Assembly: GCA_023144715.1 (NCBI GenBank)
Contig: JAGLFC010000018.1
Location: 1-23,908, forward strand
Source of the DNA: Gammaproteobacteria bacterium
Lineage (GTDB): Bacteria; Pseudomonadota; Gammaproteobacteria; GRL18
Length of the DNA: 23,908 nucleotides
Direction of reading: 5' to 3'
Positions 12,379 to 20,317 of the stretch are shown here, one piece after another. A program made the translations under genes and the position numbers. How positions within the stretch are numbered: the stretch's first letter is position 1; the number at the start of each line of letters is the position of its first letter. The notes beneath the pieces are model-generated. The model was not told where the DNA came from. It ran no database searches and worked only from the letters and a program-made list of their open reading frames with translations.

Positions 12379-14785
12379 TAATTACTTCTGTGTTTTCAAT
12401 ACGTCGTTCTGATGGCGAACCAAAATCTGAATTATTAGAACCTTGTGGTTCAGTACCATTTACAAAAAATTCAAATTGTGTTTTTTTTGAATGCCTAGAA
12501 GCAAGCAGTCCTGTATTGGAATCAATTTTTACAGTAATGATATTATCTGGCTTACGTAATTTTTGCTCAGGTTTATCTTTAAGTGCAACTTTCATAAAGT
12601 CAATCCACATAGGCAGTGCTGCTGTGCTACCAAATTCCACACGACCTAACGAACGTGGTGTATCAAAGCCCACCCAAGCAGTCGCTGTAATTTGCCGATT
12701 AAATCCTGAAAACCAAGCATCTAACTGATCATTGGTTGTACCTGTTTTACCTGCAAGGTCTTTACGACCTAATTTTAGAGCTTTTGTTGCTGTTCCAAAA
12801 CGAATCACATCACGCATAATAGTGGTCATTAAAAAAACATTTTCTTCATTTATAATACGTTTTGCATGTAAATTTTTATCTTTTGGACAGTCTTTTTGTG
12901 GATAATCAGCATTACATACAGCAGTATGTTGTTGCTGAAAAATAATATTTTTTTTAGGATCTTCAATACGTTCAATAAACCAAGGACTCACATCATAACC
13001 ACCATTAGCAAGTATGGCATAGCCTCGCGCTATCTGCATAGGTGTTAATGTGGCACTGCCTAAAGCTAATGAAAGATTTTTAGGCAACTCTTCTTCTGTA
13101 AAACCAAAGCGTTTAACATAATCAATAGTATAGTGAATACCAATATCACGCAGTATGCGTATAGACACTAAGTTTCTTGATTTAATCAGTCCTTTACGTA
13201 ATCGTGTTGGACCAAAAAATTTACCGCTATAATTATTAGGTCGCCAGAAACCTTCTAAATAACTGTCTTTAAAAACAACAGGTGCATCATTAATCAGTGT
13301 TGCCGCAGTGTAACCTTTATTGAGTGCTGCTGAGTAAATAAAGGGCTTAAAATTAGAACCGGGTTGACGTTTTGCTTGTACAGCACGGTTAAATTTACTG
13401 TGGTAATAATCAAAGCCTCCCATTAAGGCATTAATCGCACCATTTTGAGGATTAAGAGAAACAAAGGCACCTGAGGCTTCAGGAATTTGTGCAAGGGCAT
13501 AATTTGAATCGTCTCGTTTTTCAACATAAATTACATCACCCATTTTAATAACATCTTCAATTTTTTTTGGCTTAGAACCTGTTTTGAAATCATTGATGTA
13601 TTTTTTTGCCCATTTAACATCTGTCCAATTTAGGGCAGCACGTGTACCATCTTTTAATAATAAAACAGCATGTTGTTGTATGTGTTTTTTCTTTTTTATG
13701 GCTTTACTTATATGAGTGATTAATGCGGGTTTGAGAGGTCCCATAGGTTTATATTGTGATAATAATTTGATTTTTTGTTCTAAAGTGGGAATGTTTGTTA
13801 AGTTATAATGAGCGAGTACACCTTTGTAACCATGTCGATGCTCATAATCCATCAGTGCTTTACGAAGAGATTTATTAGCAGTTTCTTGCATTTCACTCGA
13901 GATAGAAGTATAGACATTATAACCTGCACTATATGCTTTTTTGTCATAATCTTTGACCATTTTAGCACGTACCATCTCAGCAATATAAGGTGCTTCAAGT
14001 TCTATCTTTGCAACATGAATTTTAGCATTATCAACGGTTTTTATGGCTAAATTATAATTTTCTTGCGAAATATAATTTAATTTTTTCATACGAGATAAAA
14101 CATAGTTACGACGAATAGTGGCGCGTTTAGAGTTGGTAATAGGATTAAATTTAGAAGGTGCTTTGGGTAAGCCAGCAATCATGGCATATTGCTCTAAAGA
14201 GAGGTCTTTAAGCTCTTTGCCATAATACACTTTGGAAGCAGCAGCAACACCATAAGAACGATGACCTAAATAAATTTTATTCATATATAATGCCATGATC
14301 TCTTGTTTTGATAATTGCTTTTCAATTTTTAGAGATAAAAAGATTTCTTTAATTTTACGGATATAGGTTTTGTTAGGTGTTAAAAAAAAATTTCGGGCTA
14401 CTTGCATTGTAATAGTACTACCGCCTTGTCCTTTTTTACCTGTTTTTGCCAAATGTACCATCGCACGAAGGATACCTTTGTAATCAATGCCCGGATGAAA
14501 AAAAAAGCTTTCGTCCTCAGCGGATATGACGGCATTAATTAATGTTTTTGGAATTTCGTGAAAGTGAATTGGCTCACGTTTTATTTCTCCAAATTCAGCT
14601 AACAACTTGTTATCAGAAGAATAAACTCTAAGGGGTACTTGTAGTTGTACATTTTTTAATACATCAATTTTGGGTAGTTTAGGATCAAAATAGAAATAAG
14701 CAGACGTGATAGCAATCACAGAAAATAAAAATGTGCTGACAAAAAGTGTGAACAGAGTTAGAAAAAATTGGTATAAGTGACGCAT
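12362..14785 (-). CDS. mrcA: Penicillin-binding protein 1A (class A PBP)
   Basis: An 807-residue bifunctional peptidoglycan synthase. It has a short cytoplasmic tail and a membrane anchor (residues 7-33), then a GT51 glycosyltransferase domain with catalytic Glu90 in 'ISAEDESFFFHPG' and 'GQGGSTITMQVARN' (119-132). A linker/OB region with Lys-rich inserts (about 310-430) follows. The transpeptidase domain has Ser477-x-x-Lys480 ('GSNFKPF'), SRN (536-538) and KTG (680-682). It polymerises lipid II and cross-links the glycan at the inner membrane. Length and motif order match PBP1A of gammaproteobacteria. Its position divergent from pilMNOPQ is a conserved gene order in Pseudomonas and relatives. 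The nucleotidyltransferase-like gene overlaps its 3' end. Confidence 0.95.
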   Translation of the reverse strand: MRHLYQFFLTLFTLFVSTFLFSVIAITSAYFYFDPKLPKIDVLKNVQLQVPLRVYSSDNKLLAEFGEIKREPIHFHEIPKTLINAVISAEDESFFFHPGIDYKGILRAMVHLAKTGKKGQGGSTITMQVARNFFLTPNKTYIRKIKEIFLSLKIEKQLSKQEIMALYMNKIYLGHRSYGVAAASKVYYGKELKDLSLEQYAMIAGLPKAPSKFNPITNSKRATIRRNYVLSRMKKLNYISQENYNLAIKTVDNAKIHVAKIELEAPYIAEMVRAKMVKDYDKKAYSAGYNVYTSISSEMQETANKSLRKALMDYEHRHGYKGVLAHYNLTNIPTLEQKIKLLSQYKPMGPLKPALITHISKAIKKKKHIQQHAVLLLKDGTRAALNWTDVKWAKKYINDFKTGSKPKKIEDVIKMGDVIYVEKRDDSNYALAQIPEASGAFVSLNPQNGAINALMGGFDYYHSKFNRAVQAKRQPGSNFKPFIYSAALNKGYTAATLINDAPVVFKDSYLEGFWRPNNYSGKFFGPTRLRKGLIKSRNLVSIRILRDIGIHYTIDYVKRFGFTEEELPKNLSLALGSATLTPMQIARGYAILANGGYDVSPWFIERIEDPKKNIIFQQQHTAVCNADYPQKDCPKDKNLHAKRIINEENVFLMTTIMRDVIRFGTATKALKLGRKDLAGKTGTTNDQLDAWFSGFNRQITATAWVGFDTPRSLGRVEFGSTAALPMWIDFMKVALKDKPEQKLRKPDNIITVKIDSNTGLLASRHSKKTQFEFFVNGTEPQGSNNSDFGSPSERRIENTEVINEELF

Positions 14786-14799
14786 GAGTACTCAAATGG

Positions 14800-14856
14800 G
14801 TGATAGTATATTTTAAATAGTAAGTAGTGATTATAAAGTTTTTTTTGTACTATCAC
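14800..14856 (-). promoter_or_regulatory. Candidate PBP1A promoter with an exact inverted repeat
   Basis: On the minus strand a perfect TATAAT box reads from 14835 to 14830, about 45 bp before the PBP1A ATG; no good -35 is visible at the usual distance. It is flanked by an exact 9-bp inverted repeat, GTGATAGTA (14800-14808) and TACTATCAC (14848-14856): one half overlaps the expected -35 region and the other lies between the probable transcription start and the gene. This is a layout suited to a repressor or a looped site. The half-site core TACTATCA is the same as in the repeats near 3785 and 4235. Confidence 0.4.
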
Positions 14857-15039
14857 ACTTGTTTTTAGAAAATATTAAATCAATGAGTAATTTTATAGTC
14901 TAGATACACTGAATTTAATGATTTAACAGTATGAATGAGTATTATATTTTTTTTATGATTTATCCTTTTAATTATAACATGTTAGAGAAATATTTATTTT
15001 ATGATCATCCATAAAGTTTTTATTTTTCTTATTTTAAGC

Positions 15040-15067
15040 TTGCAAAATTAAACCAATGTATTATGAT
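15040..15067 (+). promoter_or_regulatory. Candidate sigma-70 promoter for pilMNOPQ
   Basis: TTGCAA (15040-15045), a 16-bp spacer and TATGAT (15062-15067) form a reasonable -35/-10 pair, matching the consensus at 4 and 5 of 6 positions. Transcription would begin near 15074, leaving an untranslated leader of about 75 nt before the preferred pilM start at 15150. It lies inside the extended open frame, which is a further argument against the upstream TTG start. Confidence 0.45.
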
Positions 15068-15149
15068 TGTTATGTAAGTTATTGAAAAATTGCATGATCA
15101 TAAAATTTTAGATATAGAGTCACCGTCATTTTTAATAAAGGATTTTGTT

Positions 15150-16220
15150 TTGGATATTGCACAATTATTCGGAAAAAAAGCACAAAATTTACTCGGGGTG
15201 GATATTAGTTCATCTGCTGTAAAATTGCTTGAATTATCTAAAAATGGTGATCGATATAAAGTTGAAGCTTACACTGTAGAACCACTACCACCCAATTCAG
15301 TGGCTGAAAAGAATATTACTGACATTGATGCAGTGGGTGAAGCAATAAAGAATGCTGTAAAACGCTCTGCGACACGTCGTAAAAATGCAGCCTTAGCGGT
15401 TGCAGGTTCATCAGTCATTACCAAAATTGTACAAATGCCTGATGATTTATCAGATGAAGAACTAGAAAGCCAAATTATGGTTGAGGCTGACCAGTATATT
15501 CCTTATTCATTAGATGAAGTGAACTTAGATTTTGATGTGCAAGGACCCAGTGAAGCATCATCTGAACATATTGATGTGCTATTAGCGGCTTCACGCAGTG
15601 AAAATGTTGATGTTCGAGTTGCAACCGCAGAATTAGGAGGCTTAATTGCTAAGGTGATTGATGTTGAAGCGTATGCGATGGAAAACACCTTTTCATTAAT
15701 TGCTTCCCAACTGCCTAATGGTGCTCAAGAAATGACGGTTGCGGTATTTGATATTGGGGCAACTATGACGACATTAGGTGTTATGCATGATTTAAAAACA
15801 ATTTATACTCGTGAAGCTATTTTTGGTGGTAAACAATTAACAGAAGAAATTCAGCGTCGTTATGGTTTATCGTATGAAGAAGCGGGTATGGCAAAAAAAC
15901 AAGGTGGTTTACCTGATACTTATGTTGCTGAGGTACTCAATCCATTTAAAGATGCAATGATACAACAAATCAGTCGTACCTTACAATTTTTCTTCTCATC
16001 CAGTGAATATAGCTCTGTTGATCATATTGTTTTAGCAGGTGGTTGTGCTTCTATTCCAGGTATTGATCAAATGGTTGAAGAAAAATTAAGCATTAGTACT
16101 ATTATTGCAAATCCTTTTGCGAATATGACTTTATCAGCCAAAATTAAAGCACAGGTATTGAGTAATGATGCACCTGCATTAATGCTTGCCTGTGGACTTG
16201 CACTGAGGAGTTTTGATTAA
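15150..16220 (+). CDS. pilM: PilM, actin-like type IV pilus assembly ATPase
   Basis: 356 residues from TTG 15150 (Pseudomonas PilM 354). The N-terminus, 'LFGKKAQNLLGVDISSSAVK', carries the phosphate-1 loop of the actin/FtsA fold and the usual PilM opening. 'AVFDIGATMTTLGV' is the phosphate-2 region and 'HIVLAGGCASIPG' the adenosine motif. PilM is cytoplasmic, binds ATP and clasps the N-terminal tail of PilN, linking the PilNOP inner-membrane ring to the motor ATPases. The frame extends upstream to TTG 15090, but AAAGGA at 15137-15142 sits 7 nt before TTG 15150 and the residues before it match no PilM pattern. A candidate promoter also lies within the would-be extension. It is first in the operon and overlaps pilN by 1 nt. 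Confidence 0.94.
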   Translation: MDIAQLFGKKAQNLLGVDISSSAVKLLELSKNGDRYKVEAYTVEPLPPNSVAEKNITDIDAVGEAIKNAVKRSATRRKNAALAVAGSSVITKIVQMPDDLSDEELESQIMVEADQYIPYSLDEVNLDFDVQGPSEASSEHIDVLLAASRSENVDVRVATAELGGLIAKVIDVEAYAMENTFSLIASQLPNGAQEMTVAVFDIGATMTTLGVMHDLKTIYTREAIFGGKQLTEEIQRRYGLSYEEAGMAKKQGGLPDTYVAEVLNPFKDAMIQQISRTLQFFFSSSEYSSVDHIVLAGGCASIPGIDQMVEEKLSISTIIANPFANMTLSAKIKAQVLSNDAPALMLACGLALRSFD

Positions 16221-16783
16221 TGGCAAAAATTAATTTATTAAATTGGCGTGAAGAAAAACGTAAACTCATTGAACAACAATTCTATGTCATGTTAGCACTT
16301 GCGGCTCTTTTAGGTGCTGGAGTTGTATTTGCGGTACAGACTCAGCTTGATTTGATGATTGAACATCAAGAATCACGCAATGAATATGTAAAATCTGAAA
16401 TTAAAAAAGTAGAGAAAGCTATTGCAGAGATTAAGGTATTAGAAAAGAAAAAAGCAGCTTTACTTTCTCGTATGAATGTTATTCAAAGTTTACAGAGTGA
16501 TCGTTCTGATAGCGTACATTTGCTGGATGAATTAGTGAAAGTGATACCTGAGGGAGTTCATTTAACCAGTTTTAAACAAAAGAAAAAATCCCTGAATTTT
16601 ATTGGTATTGCTCAATCTAATGCCCGTGTTTCAGCTTATATGCGTAATATAGAACGTGCTGAATGGTTATCAAGCCCAAGTTTGAAAGTTATTGAAAGCA
16701 ATAAAAAAAATGTTCAAGGCTATAGTCGATTTACTTTAACTTCGGAACAAGCTTCCCCTAACAAGAAAGATAAAAAAGGCTAA
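16220..16783 (+). CDS. pilN: PilN, type IV pilus alignment protein
   Basis: A 187-residue bitopic inner-membrane protein. The first residues, MAKINLLNWREEKRK, contain the conserved INLLNWR motif that docks into PilM. A membrane helix covers about 21-42, then a coiled coil rich in Lys and Glu (about 45-90) and a periplasmic ferredoxin-like domain ('EGVHLTSFKQKKKSLNFIGIAQSNARVSAYM'-type fold at 115-150). PilN and PilO form heterodimers that align the pilus machine across the periplasm. ATG 16220 shares one base with the pilM stop, and GAGGAG lies 9 nt upstream, so translation is coupled. The C-terminus ends in a short Lys-rich tail (NKKDKKG). Confidence 0.95.
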   Translation: MAKINLLNWREEKRKLIEQQFYVMLALAALLGAGVVFAVQTQLDLMIEHQESRNEYVKSEIKKVEKAIAEIKVLEKKKAALLSRMNVIQSLQSDRSDSVHLLDELVKVIPEGVHLTSFKQKKKSLNFIGIAQSNARVSAYMRNIERAEWLSSPSLKVIESNKKNVQGYSRFTLTSEQASPNKKDKKG

Positions 16784-16795
16784 TGGGAAAATGCT

Positions 16796-17440
16796 ATGAA
16801 TTTAAATGAATTAGATTTTCAAAATGTGGGTGGCTGGCCACTTGCGGTACGATTAAGTGCTACCTTTATTGTATTTGCTTTAGTACTTGGTGGTGGTTTT
16901 TATCAATTTACTCAAAATAAAATTAAAGAATTACAAGCAGTTGAAAGTAAAGAAGAACCTCTTAAAGTTGAATATAGAACAAAACAAGGTAAGGCTGCTA
17001 ACCTACAAGCTTATACACAACAAATGGCAGAAATGGAAGAACGCTTTGGTTCCATGTTAAGACAATTACCACAAAAAACAGAAGTAGCGGATCTTTTAAT
17101 CGAAATATCACAAATAGGTTTGAGTAATAATTTAGAATTTAGTTTATTTAAGCCCTCTCGTGAAATACGTAAAGAATTCTATGCTGAATTACCTGTTAAT
17201 ATTAATGTAACAGGGACTTATCATGATTTTGGAGGATTTGCGACAGGTATTGCAGCATTACCTAGAATTGTGACCATTCATAATGTCTCTATGATACCTA
17301 AAAATACAAAAGAGGAACCTCATAAGAATGTGGATGCTGATAAAAAACTGACCATTATTTTAGTCGCAAAAACATATCGTTATCTTGATGAAAATGAAAC
17401 ATCTCCAAAGAAAAAGAAACGACGTGGACGCAAAAAATAA
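16796..17440 (+). CDS. pilO: PilO, type IV pilus alignment protein
   Basis: A 214-residue bitopic protein. It has a short cytoplasmic N-terminus ('LDFQNVGGWPLAVR' is the typical PilO opening), a membrane helix at about 18-37, and a coiled coil (40-85, 'KIKELQAVESKEEPLK'). The periplasmic ferredoxin-like domain includes 'LPQKTEVADLLIEISQIG', 'GLSNNLEFSLFKP' and 'YHDFGGFATGIAALPRIVTI'. It pairs with PilN and recruits PilP. GGGA lies 7 nt before ATG 16796. It is unusual in ending with a strongly basic tail, SPKKKKRRGRKK, beyond the folded domain; this should face the periplasm. It is followed by a gap of 59 nt before pilP that holds a mini-ORF. Confidence 0.95.
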   Translation: MNLNELDFQNVGGWPLAVRLSATFIVFALVLGGGFYQFTQNKIKELQAVESKEEPLKVEYRTKQGKAANLQAYTQQMAEMEERFGSMLRQLPQKTEVADLLIEISQIGLSNNLEFSLFKPSREIRKEFYAELPVNINVTGTYHDFGGFATGIAALPRIVTIHNVSMIPKNTKEEPHKNVDADKKLTIILVAKTYRYLDENETSPKKKKRRGRKK

Positions 17441-17461
17441 TAATAGGTGAGGTGTAGCGAT

Positions 17462-17500
17462 ATGAATTCATGTAAAAATATAAGATGGAATTATGAGTGA
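17462..17500 (+). CDS. Candidate 12-codon leader ORF coupled to pilP
   Basis: ATG 17462 opens a 12-residue frame (MNSCKNIRWNYE) that ends in TGA at 17498-17500. The final A of this TGA is the first base of the pilP ATG, a TGATG overlap typical of stop-restart coupling. A good Shine-Dalgarno, AGGTGAGG (17445-17452), is 9 nt upstream of the mini-ORF ATG, better than anything directly before pilP. The peptide resembles nothing I know and may matter only as a ribosome loading device. It could still be chance. Confidence 0.4.
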   Translation: MNSCKNIRWNYE

Positions 17501-18009
17501 TGAAAAAAATATTATTGATAATAACATCATTATTGATGCTAAGTGGTTGTGTGAATGATGATATTACCGATTTACGGATTTATGTAAAAAAGACTAAAGC
17601 ATCTGCTAAAGGTAAAGTATCTTCAATACCTGAATTTAAACAAAGTGAACCTTACACCTATACGGGTGATGAAGTGCGTGATCCTTTCAAACCTGTGGTG
17701 GATGTTGAAGTCTCAAGTGGTGTCTATAACGGTCCGCGTCCAGATGAAAATCGCCTTAAAGAGCCATTAGAAGATTTTTCATTGGATAGTTTAAAGATGG
17801 TCGGTACATTGACACAAAAGGAAGAAGATTGGATCTTAATTAAAGATCCTGATGGTTTATTACATCGAGTGGCGATTGGTCATTATATGGGTAAAAATTA
17901 CGGTAAAGTGGTTAGTATTAGTGAAGAAGAAGTGACTTTAGTGGAGTTAGTTACTGATCGCAGAGAAGGTTGGGTTGAACGTGACGCATCAATTGCACTA
18001 AGTGAATAA
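17500..18009 (+). CDS. pilP: PilP, type IV pilus lipoprotein
   Basis: 169 residues from ATG 17500, a lipoprotein: the signal MKKILLIITSLLMLSGC has a lipobox LSGC with Cys17. 'YTGDEVRDPFKP' at about 58-69 is the conserved PilP segment. A flexible, proline-containing region follows, and then a small beta-sandwich ('LEDFSLDSLKMVGTL', 'WILIKDPDGLLHRVAIGHYMG-NYGKV' with KN between, ending 'GWVERDASIAL'). PilP is held at the inner membrane and links the PilNO dimer to the secretin PilQ. A GTG at 17497 could also serve as start, but the ATG overlapping the mini-ORF stop is more likely. Fourth gene of the pilMNOPQ operon. Confidence 0.95.
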   Translation: MKKILLIITSLLMLSGCVNDDITDLRIYVKKTKASAKGKVSSIPEFKQSEPYTYTGDEVRDPFKPVVDVEVSSGVYNGPRPDENRLKEPLEDFSLDSLKMVGTLTQKEEDWILIKDPDGLLHRVAIGHYMGKNYGKVVSISEEEVTLVELVTDRREGWVERDASIALSE

Positions 18010-18067
18010 TAATTTATATATGTATCCTTATTGAGTAAGTTGTTCGGAAATGATTAGAGAGAATGTT

Positions 18068-20164
18068 ATGAACATTAAAATAATTTTTAAATATTTATTA
18101 GTGACTGCTTTGAGTATGTTGTTATTTAGTTTTGTTAGCACAGTCTATGCCACTAATACACTTGAAGATATTTCCTTTTCATCCATTCCAGGTGATAAGG
18201 TACAAGTTGTATTGAGATTTAGTGATATGGCAACTAGTCCTGGAAGCTTTACCATTAATTCACCAGCAAGAATTGCATTTGATTTTCCTGATACCGCAAT
18301 TGCATTAGATCATAAACGAAAAAATATTGGTATTGGTCTTGCACGAAGTGTTACGGCTGTGGCATCAGGCGGACGTACGCGAGTGGTGCTTAACATGGTG
18401 ACATTAACACCTTATTCAACAATAATAGATGGTAATAATGTGGTTATTATCATAGATGAAGCAAATGTAAATTACTCAAATAATGCTTTAACAGGAAATA
18501 GCATTACCGATATAGATTTTCGTTTAGGTCCAGATGGCGAAGGCGATATTATTCTTACTTTCGCAGAACAGCCTAAAAATGTTAATTTACAACAAGCTTT
18601 TAAAAAGCTTGTGATTGATATTAATAATGTGGGTTTACCGGGTAATTTAGAACGTCGTTTAGATGTCAATGATTTTAATACACCTGTGACTTTTATTGAT
18701 ACTTTTTCCTCAGGAAAAAATGTCAAAATGGAAGTGGATGTTAAAGGAGAATTTACTCATTTGGGTTATCAAGCAGGTAAAACATTTACGATTGAAGTAA
18801 AAGGTTTAACAAAAGCAGAAAAAGAAGCCAAACAAAAAGCTAAATTTGGTTATTCGGGTGAACGACTTTCATTAAATTTTCAAGATATTGAAATACGTGC
18901 AGTATTACAGCTTATTGCTGATTTTACAGGCAAAAATATGGTCACGAGTGATACCGTAAATGGTAGTATTACTTTACGTTTAAAAAATGTGCCTTGGGAT
19001 CAAGCATTATCCATTATTTTAAAAAGTAAAGGTTTAGGAATGCGTGAAGAAGGAAATGTCATGCGTGTTGCACCTTCTGAAGAATTAGCCGCTATTGAAA
19101 AGCAAGAATTAGAATCAAAACGACAAATTGCGGACTTATTACCTCTCGTCACAGAAACGATTCAACTTCAATTTGTGCCTGCTTCTGCGGTGATTACTTT
19201 ATTAGATGATATGGGTGCGAATGAAGCATCAAAAAATCAGGCGGGCAGTAATGGAGATATTGAGGATACCGATAGTGCCTCTTATATTTCTTCTCGAGCA
19301 ACCATTGTAGGTGATGACCGCACTAATAAACTTATCGTTCGTGATACGGCTCGTAATATCGTACAATTGCGTAAATTAATTAAAGAAATTGATACACCGA
19401 CTAAACAAGTATTAATTGATGCAAGAGTGGTATCAGCCAGTGATAAATTTGAACGAGATATGGGCTTAAATTGGAATTTTAGATCGTTAAATACACAACA
19501 TCCTGATGGGACAATTAATACTTTAAAGGAACGTGGTTTTGTTGGTAATACAGGTAATTATCAAACAACAGATGCTTTAGTTGATTTAGGAACCGCACAA
19601 AAAAATATATTAGGCATTACATTTGGACTACTCAATACAGGTTATTTGGTTGATTTAGAAATATCCGCTTCACAGATTGAAGGCACATCAGAATTAATTT
19701 CCAGCCCAAGAGTGGTGACAACTAATGGCAGTACCGCAAAAATTAAAGCGGGTAATGAAGTGCCTTATTTAGAACAAAATGAAAATGGTAATACGGTTGC
19801 TTTTAAAGATGCTGTATTAAGCCTTGAAGTCACACCTCTTATTATTCCGGGTAATAAAGTTCACATGGATTTGATTATCAATAAAGATGAAGTAGATGCT
19901 TTAGTACCCATTGGTATTGGTTCAGCACCTTCTATTGCAACGAGAGAAATTGAAACTTCAGTGCTGGTTGATAATGGTGATACAGTGGTTCTTGGTGGTA
20001 TTTTTGAGCATAATAGAAGTAAAGGTACTGACTCTGTTCCTATTTTAGGTGATATTCCTGTAATAGGTGCGGCATTTAGAGTGAATAGTACTCAAGATAC
20101 AAAAACAGAACTTATTATCTTTATTACCCCTAAAATTATGAACGAAACCTTATCCGTTCGATAA
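18068..20164 (+). CDS. pilQ: PilQ, type IV pilus outer-membrane secretin
   Basis: 698 residues from ATG 18068. A signal peptide (MNIKIIFKYLLVTALSMLL..., cleavage near VYA) is followed by two AMIN-type beta domains that bind peptidoglycan (about 28-125 and 140-240). Next come a secretin N0/STN domain (about 262-330, 'LNFQDIEIRAVLQLIADFTGKN' split), an N1/NolW-type domain ('QLQFVPASAVITLLDDMG') and the C-terminal secretin barrel (about 530-690). The barrel contains 'SSPRVVTTNGSTAKIKAG', 'ETSVLVDNGDTVVLGGIF' and 'VPILGDIPVIGAAF'. It forms the multimeric gate for the pilus fibre. An ATG at 18050 is in frame and would add six residues; GAGAGAA about 8 nt before 18068 and the signal-peptide shape favour 18068. 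Last gene of the pil operon. Confidence 0.96.
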   Translation: MNIKIIFKYLLVTALSMLLFSFVSTVYATNTLEDISFSSIPGDKVQVVLRFSDMATSPGSFTINSPARIAFDFPDTAIALDHKRKNIGIGLARSVTAVASGGRTRVVLNMVTLTPYSTIIDGNNVVIIIDEANVNYSNNALTGNSITDIDFRLGPDGEGDIILTFAEQPKNVNLQQAFKKLVIDINNVGLPGNLERRLDVNDFNTPVTFIDTFSSGKNVKMEVDVKGEFTHLGYQAGKTFTIEVKGLTKAEKEAKQKAKFGYSGERLSLNFQDIEIRAVLQLIADFTGKNMVTSDTVNGSITLRLKNVPWDQALSIILKSKGLGMREEGNVMRVAPSEELAAIEKQELESKRQIADLLPLVTETIQLQFVPASAVITLLDDMGANEASKNQAGSNGDIEDTDSASYISSRATIVGDDRTNKLIVRDTARNIVQLRKLIKEIDTPTKQVLIDARVVSASDKFERDMGLNWNFRSLNTQHPDGTINTLKERGFVGNTGNYQTTDALVDLGTAQKNILGITFGLLNTGYLVDLEISASQIEGTSELISSPRVVTTNGSTAKIKAGNEVPYLEQNENGNTVAFKDAVLSLEVTPLIIPGNKVHMDLIINKDEVDALVPIGIGSAPSIATREIETSVLVDNGDTVVLGGIFEHNRSKGTDSVPILGDIPVIGAAFRVNSTQDTKTELIIFITPKIMNETLSVR

Positions 20165-20171
20165 AAATCAA

Positions 20172-20210
20172 TATGGATTGTGTGTTTTTATAAAAAATAT
20201 ACAATCTATG
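20172..20210 (+). terminator. Long hairpin after pilQ, possible terminator or 3'-end structure
   Basis: Bases 20173-20189 pair with 20193-20209 along 17 positions, including three G-U wobbles, around a 3-nt loop; 20172/20210 adds a fourth wobble. The outer part is ATGGATTGT with ACAATCTAT. It lies 8 nt after the pilQ stop. No T-run follows directly, so it may be a weak terminator or a stability structure that separates pil from aroKB expression. Confidence 0.45.
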
Positions 20211-20317
20211 ATTGACCATTTTACGTCATAAATCCTTCCTTAATGAATATTTATTAAACTCTTTCTAAAATAGTACTTGATAAAATTAGCATGATTTGTC
20301 ATATTATCCTGATATAA

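Larger units (their letters stand above)
14786..15149. other. AT-rich divergent intergenic region between PBP1A and pilM
   Basis: 364 bp without a convincing gene. It holds candidate promoters for both directions (entered separately), an exact 9-bp inverted repeat (14800-14808 and 14848-14856) and an exact 8-bp inverted repeat, TTAAATCA (14875-14882) and TGATTTAA (14919-14926). The rest is very AT-rich, with several runs of T, such as is often seen at bent or nucleoid-protein-bound promoter DNA. The frame of pilM stays open up to a TTG at 15090, but the pilM start is better placed at 15150. Confidence 0.7.

Noticed and set aside
12390..12728. Plus-strand 112-codon frame opposite the PBP1A 3' end
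   Set aside because: It is antisense to the KTG region of PBP1A, with no family match and no ribosome site.
14875..14926. Exact 8-bp inverted repeat TTAAATCA/TGATTTAA upstream of pilM
   Set aside because: Seven of the eight bases are A or T and the arms are 36 nt apart in very AT-rich DNA, so chance is a good explanation.
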